From: Arcobacter iocasae
Lineage (GTDB): Bacteria; Campylobacterota; Campylobacteria; Campylobacterales; Arcobacteraceae
Assembly (NCBI RefSeq): GCF_042214795.1
Contig: NZ_CP090177.1
Span: 1,178,001 to 1,242,000 of the forward strand
DNA: 64,000 bases
Direction of reading: 5' to 3'
Position 1 is the stretch's first letter; each line of letters opens with the position of its first letter. The translations under genes and the position numbers were made by a program. The notes below the pieces were generated by a model. It made no database searches and was not told the DNA's origin. It was given only the letters and a program-made list of their open reading frames with translations. Shown piece after piece: positions 35,001-43,566 of the stretch.

Positions 35001-35146
35001 TTAGTACAGGAGCAGGTGCTGCAAGTAGACACTCTATTGGAACAGGTGTAATCGGAGGAATGCTGACAGCTACAATTATTGCTATTGTCTTTATTCCTTT
35101 ATTTTATATATTTGTTTCAAGACTAAGTGAAAAAAAGAAAAAATAA
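32042..35146 (+). CDS. RND multidrug efflux transporter, HAE1 (AcrB-like) family
   Basis: The proton-driven inner-membrane pump. The 1034-residue protein begins with the classic MFSAFFINRPVFSAVIS and has 12 helices and two large periplasmic loops. Key features are NRVQSALAKLP, the proton-relay aspartates in GIVVDDAIIVIENVER, and the second-half signatures NAILIVEFAMQQR and RLRIRPIIMTSLAF. I start at ATG 32042, one base after the adaptor stop; an upstream GTG frame overlaps the adaptor without family support. Substrates cannot be predicted. Confidence 0.95.
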   Translation: MFSAFFINRPVFSAVISILIFLAGLLSMVNLPIEQYPKVVPPQIIVSTTYPGASAETISKTVAAPLEEKINGAKDMIYMNSLAADSGVVSINVYFEVGTNADDAKIDVNNRVQSALAKLPAEVQKQGVTVTERSPSLLQVISFFSPDYSKDTTFISNYALMNVVDDLKRIKGVGDATIFGAKDYAIRVWVNPEKLSNFGLTTTDLINAIKEQNQQYAAGKFAAEPIANKQMFTYTLQTPPRLSSPTEFGNIVIRANKDGSALLLKDVATVELGASSYNLNSKLNGFPSIPIGIFLQSGANAIDTAKAVKETLLKASEKFPSGVSYKIPYSSTDFIEVSIKEVAKTFVEAIILVVAIIFLFLQNWRATLIPVLAVPVSIVGAFAGMYMLGFSINLLTLFGLVLAIGIVVDDAIIVIENVERHLSEGMAPKDAAFKAMKEVSGALVAIILVLSAVFIPVAFISGLSGVMYKQFAITIVVSIVISGFVALTLTPSLCAVLLKDNHVKPQGFFKWFNNMFDKFTNGYSFMVKSTIRYSILSFLLFGGLIFITYNMYTNMRTALVPQEDQGAIFIFSYNPPGSSLNRTTKLTDEIFDTVKQDTSVENTLTLSGLDFMTFALRTNSAATIVKLKDWEERKQPEQQADAIAGRFTGQLMGRTTDGFSFAVLPPPIMGMGVSGGFEMYVQNKSGSGVKDLNKYVQEIIQKANARPELTAVRTTLATNVPQYSLKVDNIKAKSKGVNIADIFSTLSSTFGSYYINDFNLYGRTYTVNIQAKGEFRKGVEDLNKVFVKASNNELLPVSSFVTVTKTTGADLVERFNLFTSAKISGQPAPGYSSGDALKAIEEVSNEILPNDYAISWVGTAYQEKRISSKSYLAFIFGILFLYLILAAQYERWMMPISVVMAIPFGVFGAVVATMMRGLENDIYFQVGILVLIGLSAKNAILIVEFAMQQRKDGESIYDAAINAARLRIRPIIMTSLAFMLGVVPLAISTGAGAASRHSIGTGVIGGMLTATIIAIVFIPLFYIFVSRLSEKKKK

Positions 35147-35184
35147 ACAAGTTTCTAAAAAACTGAATAATTATTCAGAAAAAG

Positions 35185-35216
35185 CAAAGAGTTAAAATAT
35201 ATTTTAACTCTTTGTT
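35185..35216 (+). terminator. Terminator of the RND operon (30-bp perfect palindrome)
   Basis: CAAAGAGTTAAAATA is followed directly by its exact complement, ending in TTTG and TT. Another perfect palindrome, CTGAATAATTATTCAG, precedes it at 35163-35178. Both lie within 70 bp of the pump's stop codon. Confidence 0.7.
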
Positions 35217-35273
35217 CGCTACTATAATAAATCCATTTAAATCACACCTCATTATACAAAAGGTAAAAAAATA

Positions 35274-36110
35274 GTGAAAATATATATTTATGCCAAAAGT
35301 GGACACTCAATTGGATTGGAAGATACAAGAACCTGTTGTGCAATTGCAGCAAAACTAAAAGAGTTTGACCCCATACTTTGTACTTGCGATTTTAGAGCAG
35401 GAGTTTATGCAAAAGAAGAGTTAGGTATCAAAAAATATGTAAGTGTTGATATCTTAACAAATCTTCCAAATATCATGGAAAGAGGTGACATATTAATCTT
35501 TGATTCTGATGAGACAACAGATATCATGGAAAAGCATATGAAGGATTTTTGTTCACTACTTTATAAAGTGGGTGTTGATACACCACAAAATATTGTTGAT
35601 GATAAACTATTTAAAATAAATCCTAATCCAAAATTTGAAAAAACTCTTTTTTTTGGTGATGATGATTATGGTAATTTATTGCTAGAACTTATAAAAAATA
35701 GTTCAAAAAAACAAATAAATTTACTTTTGGGACACTATTTTTTCTTAGGGAATGAAACAAAGTTAACCCCTTATTTTGAAAATATATTTACAGATGAAGA
35801 GTATATTGATACTATTTCTAATTCTAAATTTTTATTAACAACTTCTATTCAAAGTTGTTTGGAATCTATAGCTTGTGGAAATAAGCCTGTTCTACTTTTA
35901 AGAAAAGATAAAAGTTATAATTTGCAATTTATTGAGAATTTAAACCTTCCTACAATAAACTATAACGAAAACTTAGATAAAATGATAATAGAATTTGAAG
36001 ATATTATTTCTTCTTACCCAAACCTAAATGATATTGAAATTTTTGATTTTAACACTTTAGTGTTACAAATAAGGAAAAAATTTAGTCCCGATAATAATAT
36101 CAATAGCTGA
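35274..36110 (+). CDS. GT-B-like protein, possible glycosyltransferase (PseG/MurG-like C-terminal half)
   Basis: A 278-residue cytosolic protein without membrane segments. The C-terminal half (KTLFFGDDDYGNLLLELIKN, then SNSKFLLTTSIQSCLESIACGNKPVLLLRKD) resembles the nucleotide-sugar-binding half of GT-B enzymes such as PseG or MurG. The N-terminal half (IYIYAKSGHSIGLEDTRTCCAIAAKL) may be the acceptor-binding half. The acceptor is unknown and no surface-sugar genes lie beside it. The start is a GTG behind AAGG. It is a single-gene unit between the efflux operon and ccoG. Confidence 0.65.
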   Translation: MKIYIYAKSGHSIGLEDTRTCCAIAAKLKEFDPILCTCDFRAGVYAKEELGIKKYVSVDILTNLPNIMERGDILIFDSDETTDIMEKHMKDFCSLLYKVGVDTPQNIVDDKLFKINPNPKFEKTLFFGDDDYGNLLLELIKNSSKKQINLLLGHYFFLGNETKLTPYFENIFTDEEYIDTISNSKFLLTTSIQSCLESIACGNKPVLLLRKDKSYNLQFIENLNLPTINYNENLDKMIIEFEDIISSYPNLNDIEIFDFNTLVLQIRKKFSPDNNINS

Positions 36111-36220
36111 TAATTATAACATCAGCTTATGATTTTATTATGCTTCTTATAAGTTCTTATCTTCTATAATTCAAAAAACAAAGGTGAAAAATATAATTTC
36201 ACCTTATGAAAGGTTAAAAC

Positions 36221-37630
36221 ATGGCTTCAGAAAGTGTTCAAATTGCTAAGAAATCACCTTATCGATTTAAAAGATATTATGTCTATTTAGCAGTTACAAT
36301 TATGGCCCTAGCTATTCCATTTATTAGAATAGGTGGAAATCATATATTCCTATTATCATTTGATAAGAAACAACTACATCTTATGGGTATTGCATTTGAT
36401 ATGCAAGAGCTTTATATGATGCCTTTTTTATTGATGCTTCTATTTTTAGGTATTTTTGCTGCTACAGCAATTGGAGGAAGAGCTTGGTGTGGGTGGGCCT
36501 GTCCTCAAACAATCTTTAGGGTTGTATATAGAGATTTAATCGAATCAACTTTATTAAAATTAAGAAGAATCAAAAATAAACAAAAAGAGCCTGATTATTC
36601 AAAAGCTGAGAATGCAAGTAAAAAAATAGTTGGTATTATTTTATGGGCTATTTTAGCTCTTGTTGCAGCAGCTGATTTTATGTGGTATTTTGTTCCTCCA
36701 GAAGACTTTTTTGCATATATACAAAATCCAACAGAACATATGTTTTTAATAGGTATTGTATTATCTATTGCCGCATTCTTAGTATATGATGTTGTAAAAC
36801 TAAAAGAAGACTTTTGTGTTTATGTTTGTCCTTATTCAAGAGTTCAATCTGTTTTATATGATGACAATACTCTACAAGCAATTTACTCTACTAATAGAGG
36901 TGGTGATATCTATAATAAAAATAAAGAGAAAATTATTTTCAAAGAAAAAGATTTACCAGATCCTGCAAATGAGTGTACTACATGTGAATCATGTGTAACA
37001 GTGTGTCCTACTCATATTGATATTAGAAAAGGTTTACAATTAGAGTGTATCAACTGTCTAGAATGTGTTGATGCTTGTACTTCTGTTATGGGTAAACTTG
37101 GTAAAGAATCATTAGTTCAATGGACAAGTACAAATAACATAAAAAACAATATCCCTACAAAGGTTGTAAGAAAATCAACTGTTATGTATAGTATTGCTTT
37201 ACTAATTGTAATTGGACTTTTATTTATAATGGGTGGTGAAAAAGAGTATATGCTTTTAAATATTAATAAAACTACTCAATTGTATCAAGTAAAAAAAGAT
37301 AACCTTGTTACGAATAACTTCCTATTCTTATTTCAAAATACTGATTCAAAAAGACATAAATATGCACTAGAAATAGTAGATAATAAAGACATATTTATAG
37401 AAAGATTTAATCCTTTTTCACTAGGTGCTGGTAAATTAGCTAAAAAAGTTGTAATTTTAGGAACAAAATCTGAATTAGTAGCTGATAATACAAAAGATAC
37501 ACCAATAACAGTTACTATTAGGGCTTATGCAGAAGATGAGCCAGATAGAGTTCAAGTATTTAGAAAAGCCGTATTTATCTATCCAAGAGAAGATATGCTT
37601 AAAAAAAGAGAAGCTATACTTAATAAATAA
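36221..37630 (+). CDS. ccoG: Cytochrome c oxidase accessory protein CcoG
   Basis: CcoG is a membrane iron-sulfur protein that reduces copper for assembly of the cbb3 oxidase. The 469-residue protein has helices at about 23-41, 65-85, 135-155, 168-188 and 316-334. Conserved cysteine segments are WCGWACPQTIFR and CVYVCPYSR, two 4Fe-4S motifs are CTTCESCVTVCP and CINCLECVDACT, and the FixG Ig-like domain follows after about 340. The oxidase genes ccoNOQ are 19 kb away in this window. AGGTTAAAAC precedes the ATG. Confidence 0.95.
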   Translation: MASESVQIAKKSPYRFKRYYVYLAVTIMALAIPFIRIGGNHIFLLSFDKKQLHLMGIAFDMQELYMMPFLLMLLFLGIFAATAIGGRAWCGWACPQTIFRVVYRDLIESTLLKLRRIKNKQKEPDYSKAENASKKIVGIILWAILALVAAADFMWYFVPPEDFFAYIQNPTEHMFLIGIVLSIAAFLVYDVVKLKEDFCVYVCPYSRVQSVLYDDNTLQAIYSTNRGGDIYNKNKEKIIFKEKDLPDPANECTTCESCVTVCPTHIDIRKGLQLECINCLECVDACTSVMGKLGKESLVQWTSTNNIKNNIPTKVVRKSTVMYSIALLIVIGLLFIMGGEKEYMLLNINKTTQLYQVKKDNLVTNNFLFLFQNTDSKRHKYALEIVDNKDIFIERFNPFSLGAGKLAKKVVILGTKSELVADNTKDTPITVTIRAYAEDEPDRVQVFRKAVFIYPREDMLKKREAILNK

Positions 37631-37712
37631 AACTCTTTGTAAGTGTAGATTTAAATATTTACACTTACAAAAATCTTGCAAAAAATTAAACCCTACTTAA
37701 CAATACTTTAGC

Positions 37713-37718
37713 TATAAT
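37713..37718 (+). promoter_or_regulatory. Probable -10 box of the pyrG-recJ unit
   Basis: TATAAT lies 41 bp before the pyrG ATG and is preceded by the T-rich context (ACTTTAGC) typical of campylobacterotal sigma-70 promoters, which have weak -35 boxes. Confidence 0.5.
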
Positions 37719-37759
37719 CGCGGCTATAAATAACTACTATTTTTTACGGAGTATCACCA

Positions 37760-39376
37760 ATGACTAAATTTATATTTGTTACAGGTGGAGTCTTAAGTTC
37801 CTTAGGAAAAGGGATAACTTCTGCCTCTATCGCTACTATTTTAAAGCAATCAGGTTACAGAGTAACTATGCTAAAAATCGATCCATATTTAAATGTTGAT
37901 CCAGGAACAATGAGTCCATTAGAACATGGAGAAGTATTCGTTACAGCAGATGGTGCTGAAACAGATTTAGATTTAGGAAATTATGAAAGATTTATTGATG
38001 TAACTCTTGGTGCAAAAAATAGTTTTACTACAGGACAAGTTTATTTATCTGTAATAAGAAGAGAAAGACAAGGTGGATATTTAGGAAAAACTATTCAAGT
38101 AGTTCCTCATGTAGTTGATGAAATAAAAGCAAGAATTTTTGATGCAGCGGAAGGTTATGACTTTTTAATTGTTGAACTAGGTGGAACAGTAGGAGATATC
38201 GAAGGTTTACCATTTATGGAGTCAATTAGAGAAATAAGACATGAATTGAATAAAGATAGAACTATGAATATTCATGTAACACTTGTTCCATATATTGCAG
38301 CGGCTGGTGAACTTAAAACAAAACCAACTCAACACAGTGTTCAAGAATTAAGAAGAATTGGTATTACCCCTCATATGCTTGTATGTAGAAGTGAAAAACC
38401 TCTACCAAAAGAGTTAAAGAAAAAACTTGCAATGTCTTGTGATATCAACAACAATGCTGTAGTTGAAGCAGGTGATGCACAATCAATTTATCAAGTTCCT
38501 ATGAATTTCTTAAAAGAAGGTATTTTAACTCCTTTATCAGAGCACTTTAACATCAAAATAAAACCAAATATGGAAAAATGGGAAACTCTTGTAAAACATA
38601 TTATTCTTCCGCAAGGTGAAGTAACAATTGCTTTTGTAGGTAAATATATAGAACTAAAAGAATCTTATAAATCTTTAACAGAATCATTGATTCACGCAGG
38701 AGCTCACTTAAATACAAAAGTTAATATTAACTGGTGTGATAGTGAAAGAATAGAAGATGTTGGAGCTTACGATATTATAGGCAATTCTGATGCAATCTTA
38801 GTTGCAGGTGGGTTTGGTAATAGAGGAGTTGAAGGTAAATTAAAAGCAATTGAATATGCAAGGGTAAATAATATTCCTTTTTTAGGAATTTGTTTAGGTA
38901 TGCAGCTTTCTATTGTAGAATATTGTAGAAATGTTCTAGGTATAGAAGATGCAAACTCAATTGAATTTGATGAAAAAACTACTAATCCTGCTATTTATTT
39001 AATTGATGAATTTATGGACCAATCTGGTAATAAGCAACTAAGAACTCACAAATCACCAATGGGTGGAACAATGAGATTAGGTGAGTATCCATTTAATCCA
39101 AAAGCTGGAACAAAACTAAAAGCTGCTTATGGAAATAATGAAACTTACTATGAAAGACATAGACATAGATATGAAGCAAATCCTGCTTACAAACAAAGAT
39201 TAGAAGAAGCAGGAATGATTGTTTCTGGTGAGTCAGATGGACTAATTGAAGCAGTAGAGCTTAAAGATCACCCTTGGTTTGTTGGTGTTCAATTTCACCC
39301 TGAGTTTACATCTCATTTAGAAACACCAAATCCAATAATAACAGAATTTGTAAGACAAGCTACTAAAACAAAGTAA
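37760..39376 (+). CDS. pyrG: CTP synthase
   Basis: Makes CTP from UTP, ATP and glutamine in the cytosol. The 538-residue protein has the synthase domain (TGGVLSSLGKGITSASI, KIDPYLNVDPGTMSP and EHGEVFVTADGAETDLDLG). The C-terminal class I glutamine amidotransferase domain has its nucleophile in FLGICLGMQ and the His-Glu pair in VGVQFHPEF. Length and order are standard. The recJ start codon overlaps the pyrG stop (TAATG), so the two are translationally coupled. Confidence 0.98.
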   Translation: MTKFIFVTGGVLSSLGKGITSASIATILKQSGYRVTMLKIDPYLNVDPGTMSPLEHGEVFVTADGAETDLDLGNYERFIDVTLGAKNSFTTGQVYLSVIRRERQGGYLGKTIQVVPHVVDEIKARIFDAAEGYDFLIVELGGTVGDIEGLPFMESIREIRHELNKDRTMNIHVTLVPYIAAAGELKTKPTQHSVQELRRIGITPHMLVCRSEKPLPKELKKKLAMSCDINNNAVVEAGDAQSIYQVPMNFLKEGILTPLSEHFNIKIKPNMEKWETLVKHIILPQGEVTIAFVGKYIELKESYKSLTESLIHAGAHLNTKVNINWCDSERIEDVGAYDIIGNSDAILVAGGFGNRGVEGKLKAIEYARVNNIPFLGICLGMQLSIVEYCRNVLGIEDANSIEFDEKTTNPAIYLIDEFMDQSGNKQLRTHKSPMGGTMRLGEYPFNPKAGTKLKAAYGNNETYYERHRHRYEANPAYKQRLEEAGMIVSGESDGLIEAVELKDHPWFVGVQFHPEFTSHLETPNPIITEFVRQATKTK

Positions 39377-40938
39377 TGTCAAAAGTCACAAAACAAAAAC
39401 TTTTTGACATACTATCTGCAAGACATCTAAAGAGTACATACTCTAAGCTTGCAGATATTCCTCCACCTACAGGCTTTAAAGATATCCAAAAAGCTACCAA
39501 AAGAGTAAAACAAGCAATATTAGATAATGAAAAAATCACCATAGTTGGTGATTATGATGTTGATGGTGTTGTTTCAACTTCCATTATGGTTGATTTTTTT
39601 AGACAAGTTGGTTATGAAGTTGATTATATAATCCCAAATAGATTTGAGCATGGATATGGTTTATCTCCAAAAATATCTGAACTAATTGATAGTGGATTAG
39701 TAATCACAGTTGATAATGGAATTTCAGCATGTGCAGCAACTCAAATTTTAAATGATAAGAATATTGATGTTATTATCACAGATCACCACACTGTTGGAAG
39801 CGAAATCCCAAATGCCTATTCAATTATAAATCCCAAACAAGAAGATTGTAACTTCCCTTTTAAAGATATTTGTGGCGCTCAAGTTGCTTGGTACTTTTGT
39901 GCATCAATAAAAAAAGAGTTAAACCTAGATATAAATATGACTAACTTTTTAGACTTATTATGTATAGCTATTATTGCCGATATGATGCCCATGACAAGTC
40001 TTAATTATATTATGGTTAAAAATGGTCTAAAGAGAATTGAGACCTCAAATAGAGTATCTATATCATACCTACGAAGCACTATGAGAAAAAGCTCTTTTAT
40101 TTCAGATGATATTGGTTTTATAATTGCTCCTAAAATAAATAGTGCAGGAAGAATGGATGATGCATCTATTGCTCTATCTTTTTTATTATCAACTAACTTT
40201 GAAGAAGCAAGTGAAGCCTTAGATTTATTAGAAGAGCTAAATAATAAAAGAAAACTCTTACAGGAAAGCATCTCATTAAAAGCAAAATATGAAATAAATG
40301 TAGATGATAAAGCAATAGTTGTTTGGGGTGATAATTGGCATGAAGGTGTAATTGGAATAGTTGCTTCAAAATTATCACATGCGTTTAAAAGACCTGCTTT
40401 TATTTTTTCTATAAGCAATGGAATAGCAAAGGGAAGTGCAAGGGCAAATGCAGATATTAACTTACATACAATTATCTCAGAAGCACAGCATCTTTTATTA
40501 GGTTTTGGTGGGCATAAAAATGCAGCTGGTATTTCTATGAAAATAGAGCACTTAGATGAGTTTAAAGCCATTATTAACTCTGCACTAAGTAAAGCATCAA
40601 AAGAGCTATACATAGAGCCTATAACACTAGGTGAACTTGATATTTCAAGTGTAGATTTAGAGTTTATGGATATTATAGAGATGTTTGAACCCTATGGCTT
40701 GGAAAACCATAAACCAATATTTAAAATATCAAATGCAAAAGTGATAAAATCAGAACTTTTTGGTAAAGAAAAAAACCACTTAAAACTTTTTCTAAATGTG
40801 GATGGTTGTGATTTTGAAGCTATTAAATTTTATAGTGATAAAATAGATAAAAACAGTGTTGATATGATTATTTCAATAAATAAAAATGAGTTTAGAGGAG
40901 ATATAACTCCTCAGTTTTTAATTCAAGACTTTTTATAG
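39376..40938 (+). CDS. recJ: Single-stranded-DNA-specific exonuclease RecJ
   Basis: A 5'-3' single-strand exonuclease in recombination and mismatch repair. The DHH-domain motifs are VGDYDVDGVVSTSIMVDFF, TVDNGISA and VIITDHHTVG. The DHHA1 domain with GFGGHKNAAGISM follows, then a short C-terminal OB-type domain. At 520 residues it is near the short end for RecJ, as usual in this group. It is coupled to pyrG, and its stop overlaps the end of the convergent lipoprotein gene by 6 bp. Confidence 0.95.
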   Translation: MSKVTKQKLFDILSARHLKSTYSKLADIPPPTGFKDIQKATKRVKQAILDNEKITIVGDYDVDGVVSTSIMVDFFRQVGYEVDYIIPNRFEHGYGLSPKISELIDSGLVITVDNGISACAATQILNDKNIDVIITDHHTVGSEIPNAYSIINPKQEDCNFPFKDICGAQVAWYFCASIKKELNLDINMTNFLDLLCIAIIADMMPMTSLNYIMVKNGLKRIETSNRVSISYLRSTMRKSSFISDDIGFIIAPKINSAGRMDDASIALSFLLSTNFEEASEALDLLEELNNKRKLLQESISLKAKYEINVDDKAIVVWGDNWHEGVIGIVASKLSHAFKRPAFIFSISNGIAKGSARANADINLHTIISEAQHLLLGFGGHKNAAGISMKIEHLDEFKAIINSALSKASKELYIEPITLGELDISSVDLEFMDIIEMFEPYGLENHKPIFKISNAKVIKSELFGKEKNHLKLFLNVDGCDFEAIKFYSDKIDKNSVDMIISINKNEFRGDITPQFLIQDFL

Positions 40939-41514
40939 AACCATTGGTGCATAAACAGTACTAGAATCAGGAGTTCTTTCTAAGTCTAAGATTTCCTCAT
41001 CTATTAAGGTTGAGGCAGTTGAAGAACTTAAGATTGTTCCACTTCTTACATCAATAAGTTTTATAAAAACTATTAATCTTCTTGTTGTAACACTATATGT
41101 ACCTACAACTGCAAAATTTTCATCAATGACTTGATTATTGATTTTATTAGAATTTCGACTTAATACATTAAATCCACGCTTTCCAATTTGGAAATTATTT
41201 CCCAATTCAACTTCTCGTACTAAAATATTTTTACTTAACAAAGAATTTTTAAGAGTATCTGATAATAAGAAGCCTAACTTTGAGTGATTTTGAAGATTAT
41301 CAAGATTTACAAAATCTGAAACCAAAACTGTTTCATCTTTAGAAATATTTTTATCAAGTTTAGCATATGAGTTTTCAACTAAAGCTCTTAACATAGCTTG
41401 AAAATTATTGGCACCATCAAGGTCTTTATATACACAAGAAGTGAAAAGAAGAGGAAGAAAAAGAGATGTTAAAAAGAGTTTTATCATCCCTTTACTAAAG
41501 AAGTTTAATTTCAT
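40933..41514 (-). CDS. FlgO-like outer-membrane lipoprotein (paralogue B)
   Basis: A 193-residue lipoprotein with signal peptide and lipobox LLFTSC (signal II type). The FlgO-family domain runs from about residue 60: VLVSDFVNLDNLQNHSKLGFLLSDTLKNSLLS, GFNVLSRN and FAVVGTYSVTTRRLIVFIKLID. FlgO of Vibrio is needed for a stable flagellum, but the domain also occurs in non-flagellar lipoproteins. It lies 6 bp after a second FlgO-like gene. The start could be ATG 41514 or the in-frame ATG at 41487. Confidence 0.8.
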   Translation of the reverse strand: MKLNFFSKGMIKLFLTSLFLPLLFTSCVYKDLDGANNFQAMLRALVENSYAKLDKNISKDETVLVSDFVNLDNLQNHSKLGFLLSDTLKNSLLSKNILVREVELGNNFQIGKRGFNVLSRNSNKINNQVIDENFAVVGTYSVTTRRLIVFIKLIDVRSGTILSSSTASTLIDEEILDLERTPDSSTVYAPMVL

Positions 41515-41520
41515 AAATTA

Positions 41521-42189
41521 TTATTCTTCTCGCATTATTTTAATAGTTCTTGGAGGTTTACAATCTTTAAAAATAACACAGTCATTTCTTAAACCATGTT
41601 CATAAGTAGATCTAGCACTTGTAATAATTTGACCCGTAGCATTATCTAAAACTCTAGCATTTAACATAATTCTTCCATATTGTCTTGAATATGTTCCAAC
41701 TACTATAAAACTATTTTGAACATTCTCTTTCATCTTACTTGTATTTCTAGTAATAAAATATTCACCTTTTTCATTAACAGAAACACCCATTTGACCTCTA
41801 AACTCAATGATATTAAAACCTCTGTTAGAAAGTTCATTTATTAAACTCTCACTAATAACTCTTCCAAACTCAGTAGTTTTTTTGAAGTTGTCTAATCTAA
41901 CAAAAGATGTAATTAACACAGATTTGTTTGTATGCATCTTGTTATTTTGCATCATTTGAGTTGCAAGCGAAGAAATAGTAGCCTCTAAAGAATTTTGCGT
42001 AGTGACATTTTGTTGCATATCTTCTGCAATTTTCATATGTTCTTTTGTAACTTGAACTTTTTCATTAGCTTTATCAATTCCTGCTTTTTCACTTGGATTC
42101 ATAGTTACTTTCATAGCTGAATCTGAAGCACACGAAATTGTTAGTGTTGATAAAAGAATCAAACAAGAGTTTCTTAATAGCTTAAGCAT
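41521..42189 (-). CDS. FlgO-like outer-membrane lipoprotein (paralogue A)
   Basis: A 222-residue lipoprotein with a short signal and lipobox LTISC (residues 16-20), then a helical linker (about 30-85) and the FlgO domain: VLITSFVRLDNFKKTTEFGRVISESLINELSNRGFN, YFITRN and FIVVGTYSRQYGRIMLNARVLD. It is the upstream member of a tandem pair and differs from its neighbour mainly by the long linker. No flagellar genes are in this window, so a flagellar role is only possible. Confidence 0.8.
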   Translation of the reverse strand: MLKLLRNSCLILLSTLTISCASDSAMKVTMNPSEKAGIDKANEKVQVTKEHMKIAEDMQQNVTTQNSLEATISSLATQMMQNNKMHTNKSVLITSFVRLDNFKKTTEFGRVISESLINELSNRGFNIIEFRGQMGVSVNEKGEYFITRNTSKMKENVQNSFIVVGTYSRQYGRIMLNARVLDNATGQIITSARSTYEHGLRNDCVIFKDCKPPRTIKIMREE

Positions 42190-42384
42190 GTATTACCCCT
42201 TTTTATAATTGATAAATTTTATTTAAACTTTACTTATATGTACTTGAATAGTTACCATTTTATCTCTTTGTAAGCATTGATTAAACTAATATTAATAAAT
42301 GTAAATCAATGCATATTTTAGCTAATGCAATTATTCACTTTTACATAAAAAATATGTTAAGATAAAACTAAAAAGGATTTCATA

Positions 42385-42936
42385 ATGGCAAAACTATTAG
42401 TACCCATTTCAAGTGGATTTGAAGAGATTGAAACAGTAAGTATAATTGATATTTGTAGAAGAGGCAATATTGAGGTAACAATAGCTTCTATAGAAGAGAT
42501 AAATGTTCTTGGTGCTCATCAAATATCAATAAAAGCTGATAAATTATTATCTGATATTGATGAAAAAGATTTTGATATGATTGCTTTACCTGGTGGATTA
42601 CCAAATGCTTTTAACCTAGCAGAAAACGAGCTTTTGCAAAAAATACTTAAGCAATTTAAAGAAAAAAACAAAAATATTGCTGCAATTTGTGCAGCACCAT
42701 TTGCTTTGCATAAAGCTGGAGTATTAAACAAAAATTATACTTGTTATCCTGGATTTGAAGCTAAAATCAAAGAAGAGGGCTATACTCAAAATGAAAATAT
42801 AGTAATTGATGGAAAAGTATTAACTTCAAGAGGACCAGCTACTGCTACAGTTTTTGCTTTGGAAATTGTAAAGATTTTAAAAGGTAAAGAAGAGTACGAA
42901 ATAGTAAAAGAAGGCCTATTAGCAACTAATTGCTAA
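42385..42936 (+). CDS. DJ-1/PfpI family protein (YajL-like)
   Basis: A 183-residue cytosolic protein of the DJ-1 superfamily; members act as chaperones or handle glyoxal and glycation damage. The conserved glutamate is in GFEEIETVS, and the nucleophile-elbow cysteine is in IAAICAAPFALHKAG. GGLPNAFNLAEN and TSRGPATATVFALEIV complete the YajL/ThiJ pattern. AAAGGA precedes the ATG. It is a single-gene unit convergent with the FecR gene, with 9 bp between stops. Confidence 0.92.
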   Translation: MAKLLVPISSGFEEIETVSIIDICRRGNIEVTIASIEEINVLGAHQISIKADKLLSDIDEKDFDMIALPGGLPNAFNLAENELLQKILKQFKEKNKNIAAICAAPFALHKAGVLNKNYTCYPGFEAKIKEEGYTQNENIVIDGKVLTSRGPATATVFALEIVKILKGKEEYEIVKEGLLATNC

Positions 42937-42945
42937 TTGCTTTTA

Positions 42946-43518
42946 CTACTTATCAAAGGGAGGAATTCTTCCTACCATTGATTCAAGTTCCCTAAGCTCA
43001 TCATCATTATGATCTCTTAATTTTTTTGCAGGTTTTATTGTGCCATCTGCTAATACCCAAGCCATATTATGGTGTTTTGCTTCATATGACTTATGAGCTT
43101 TTGCTGTATTTAACTCTGTTTCTCCATAACATGTACAAAAATAAGACTTCCCATCAATATGTTCTACATAAACACCAGTTCCTCTAATACCTGCTGTCAT
43201 ATTTTCTGTTTTAACTTCATGTTTACTACCACCTTTGCCAAAAACTGCTAGAACTCCACCTGTTACTACATTAAGAGTTTTTAATCCACCCTTTTCTTCT
43301 ATTGAAAATTTTGTGTCAGCATTCGCCAAAAAAGCATCTTTTCCTATATTAAATTTTACTTTTGAGTTTTTACCTGTTTTTATAAAATCACCAAGTTTTA
43401 CAACACTACTTTTTGTAGCTTTTTGTCCATTTATATAAACCTCACCTTTACTTTGTACACTATCTGCAAATACATTTAGCACAAAAAGAAAATACAAGCT
43501 CATTAAAATCATTTTCAT
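42946..43518 (-). CDS. FecR domain protein, exported
   Basis: A 190-residue protein with a signal peptide (MKMILMSLYFLFVLNVFA) and a FecR domain: GEVYINGQKATKSSVVKLGD, FIKTGKNSKVKFNIG, LNVVTGGVLAVFGKGG and the diagnostic TAGIRGTGVYVE. It is not an anti-sigma protein, because no cytoplasmic or transmembrane part exists. I start at ATG 43518 because GAGGGG lies 7 nt upstream. It is divergent from the CHASE2 cyclase gene, a common arrangement in which the periplasmic FecR protein may signal to the CHASE2 sensor. Confidence 0.85.
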   Translation of the reverse strand: MKMILMSLYFLFVLNVFADSVQSKGEVYINGQKATKSSVVKLGDFIKTGKNSKVKFNIGKDAFLANADTKFSIEEKGGLKTLNVVTGGVLAVFGKGGSKHEVKTENMTAGIRGTGVYVEHIDGKSYFCTCYGETELNTAKAHKSYEAKHHNMAWVLADGTIKPAKKLRDHNDDELRELESMVGRIPPFDK

Positions 43519-43566
43519 TATTTGCCCCTCAAACAATAATTTAGTACAATTATTATATCATAAGCG

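Noticed and set aside
37637..37671. Inverted repeat TTTGTAAGTGTA / TACACTTACAAA after ccoG
   Set aside because: It may end ccoG transcription, but it is followed by A residues rather than T, so I did not call a terminator.
40005..40613. A 202-codon minus-strand frame opposite recJ
   Set aside because: Antisense shadow of a well-supported gene; serine- and leucine-rich chance composition and no family motif.
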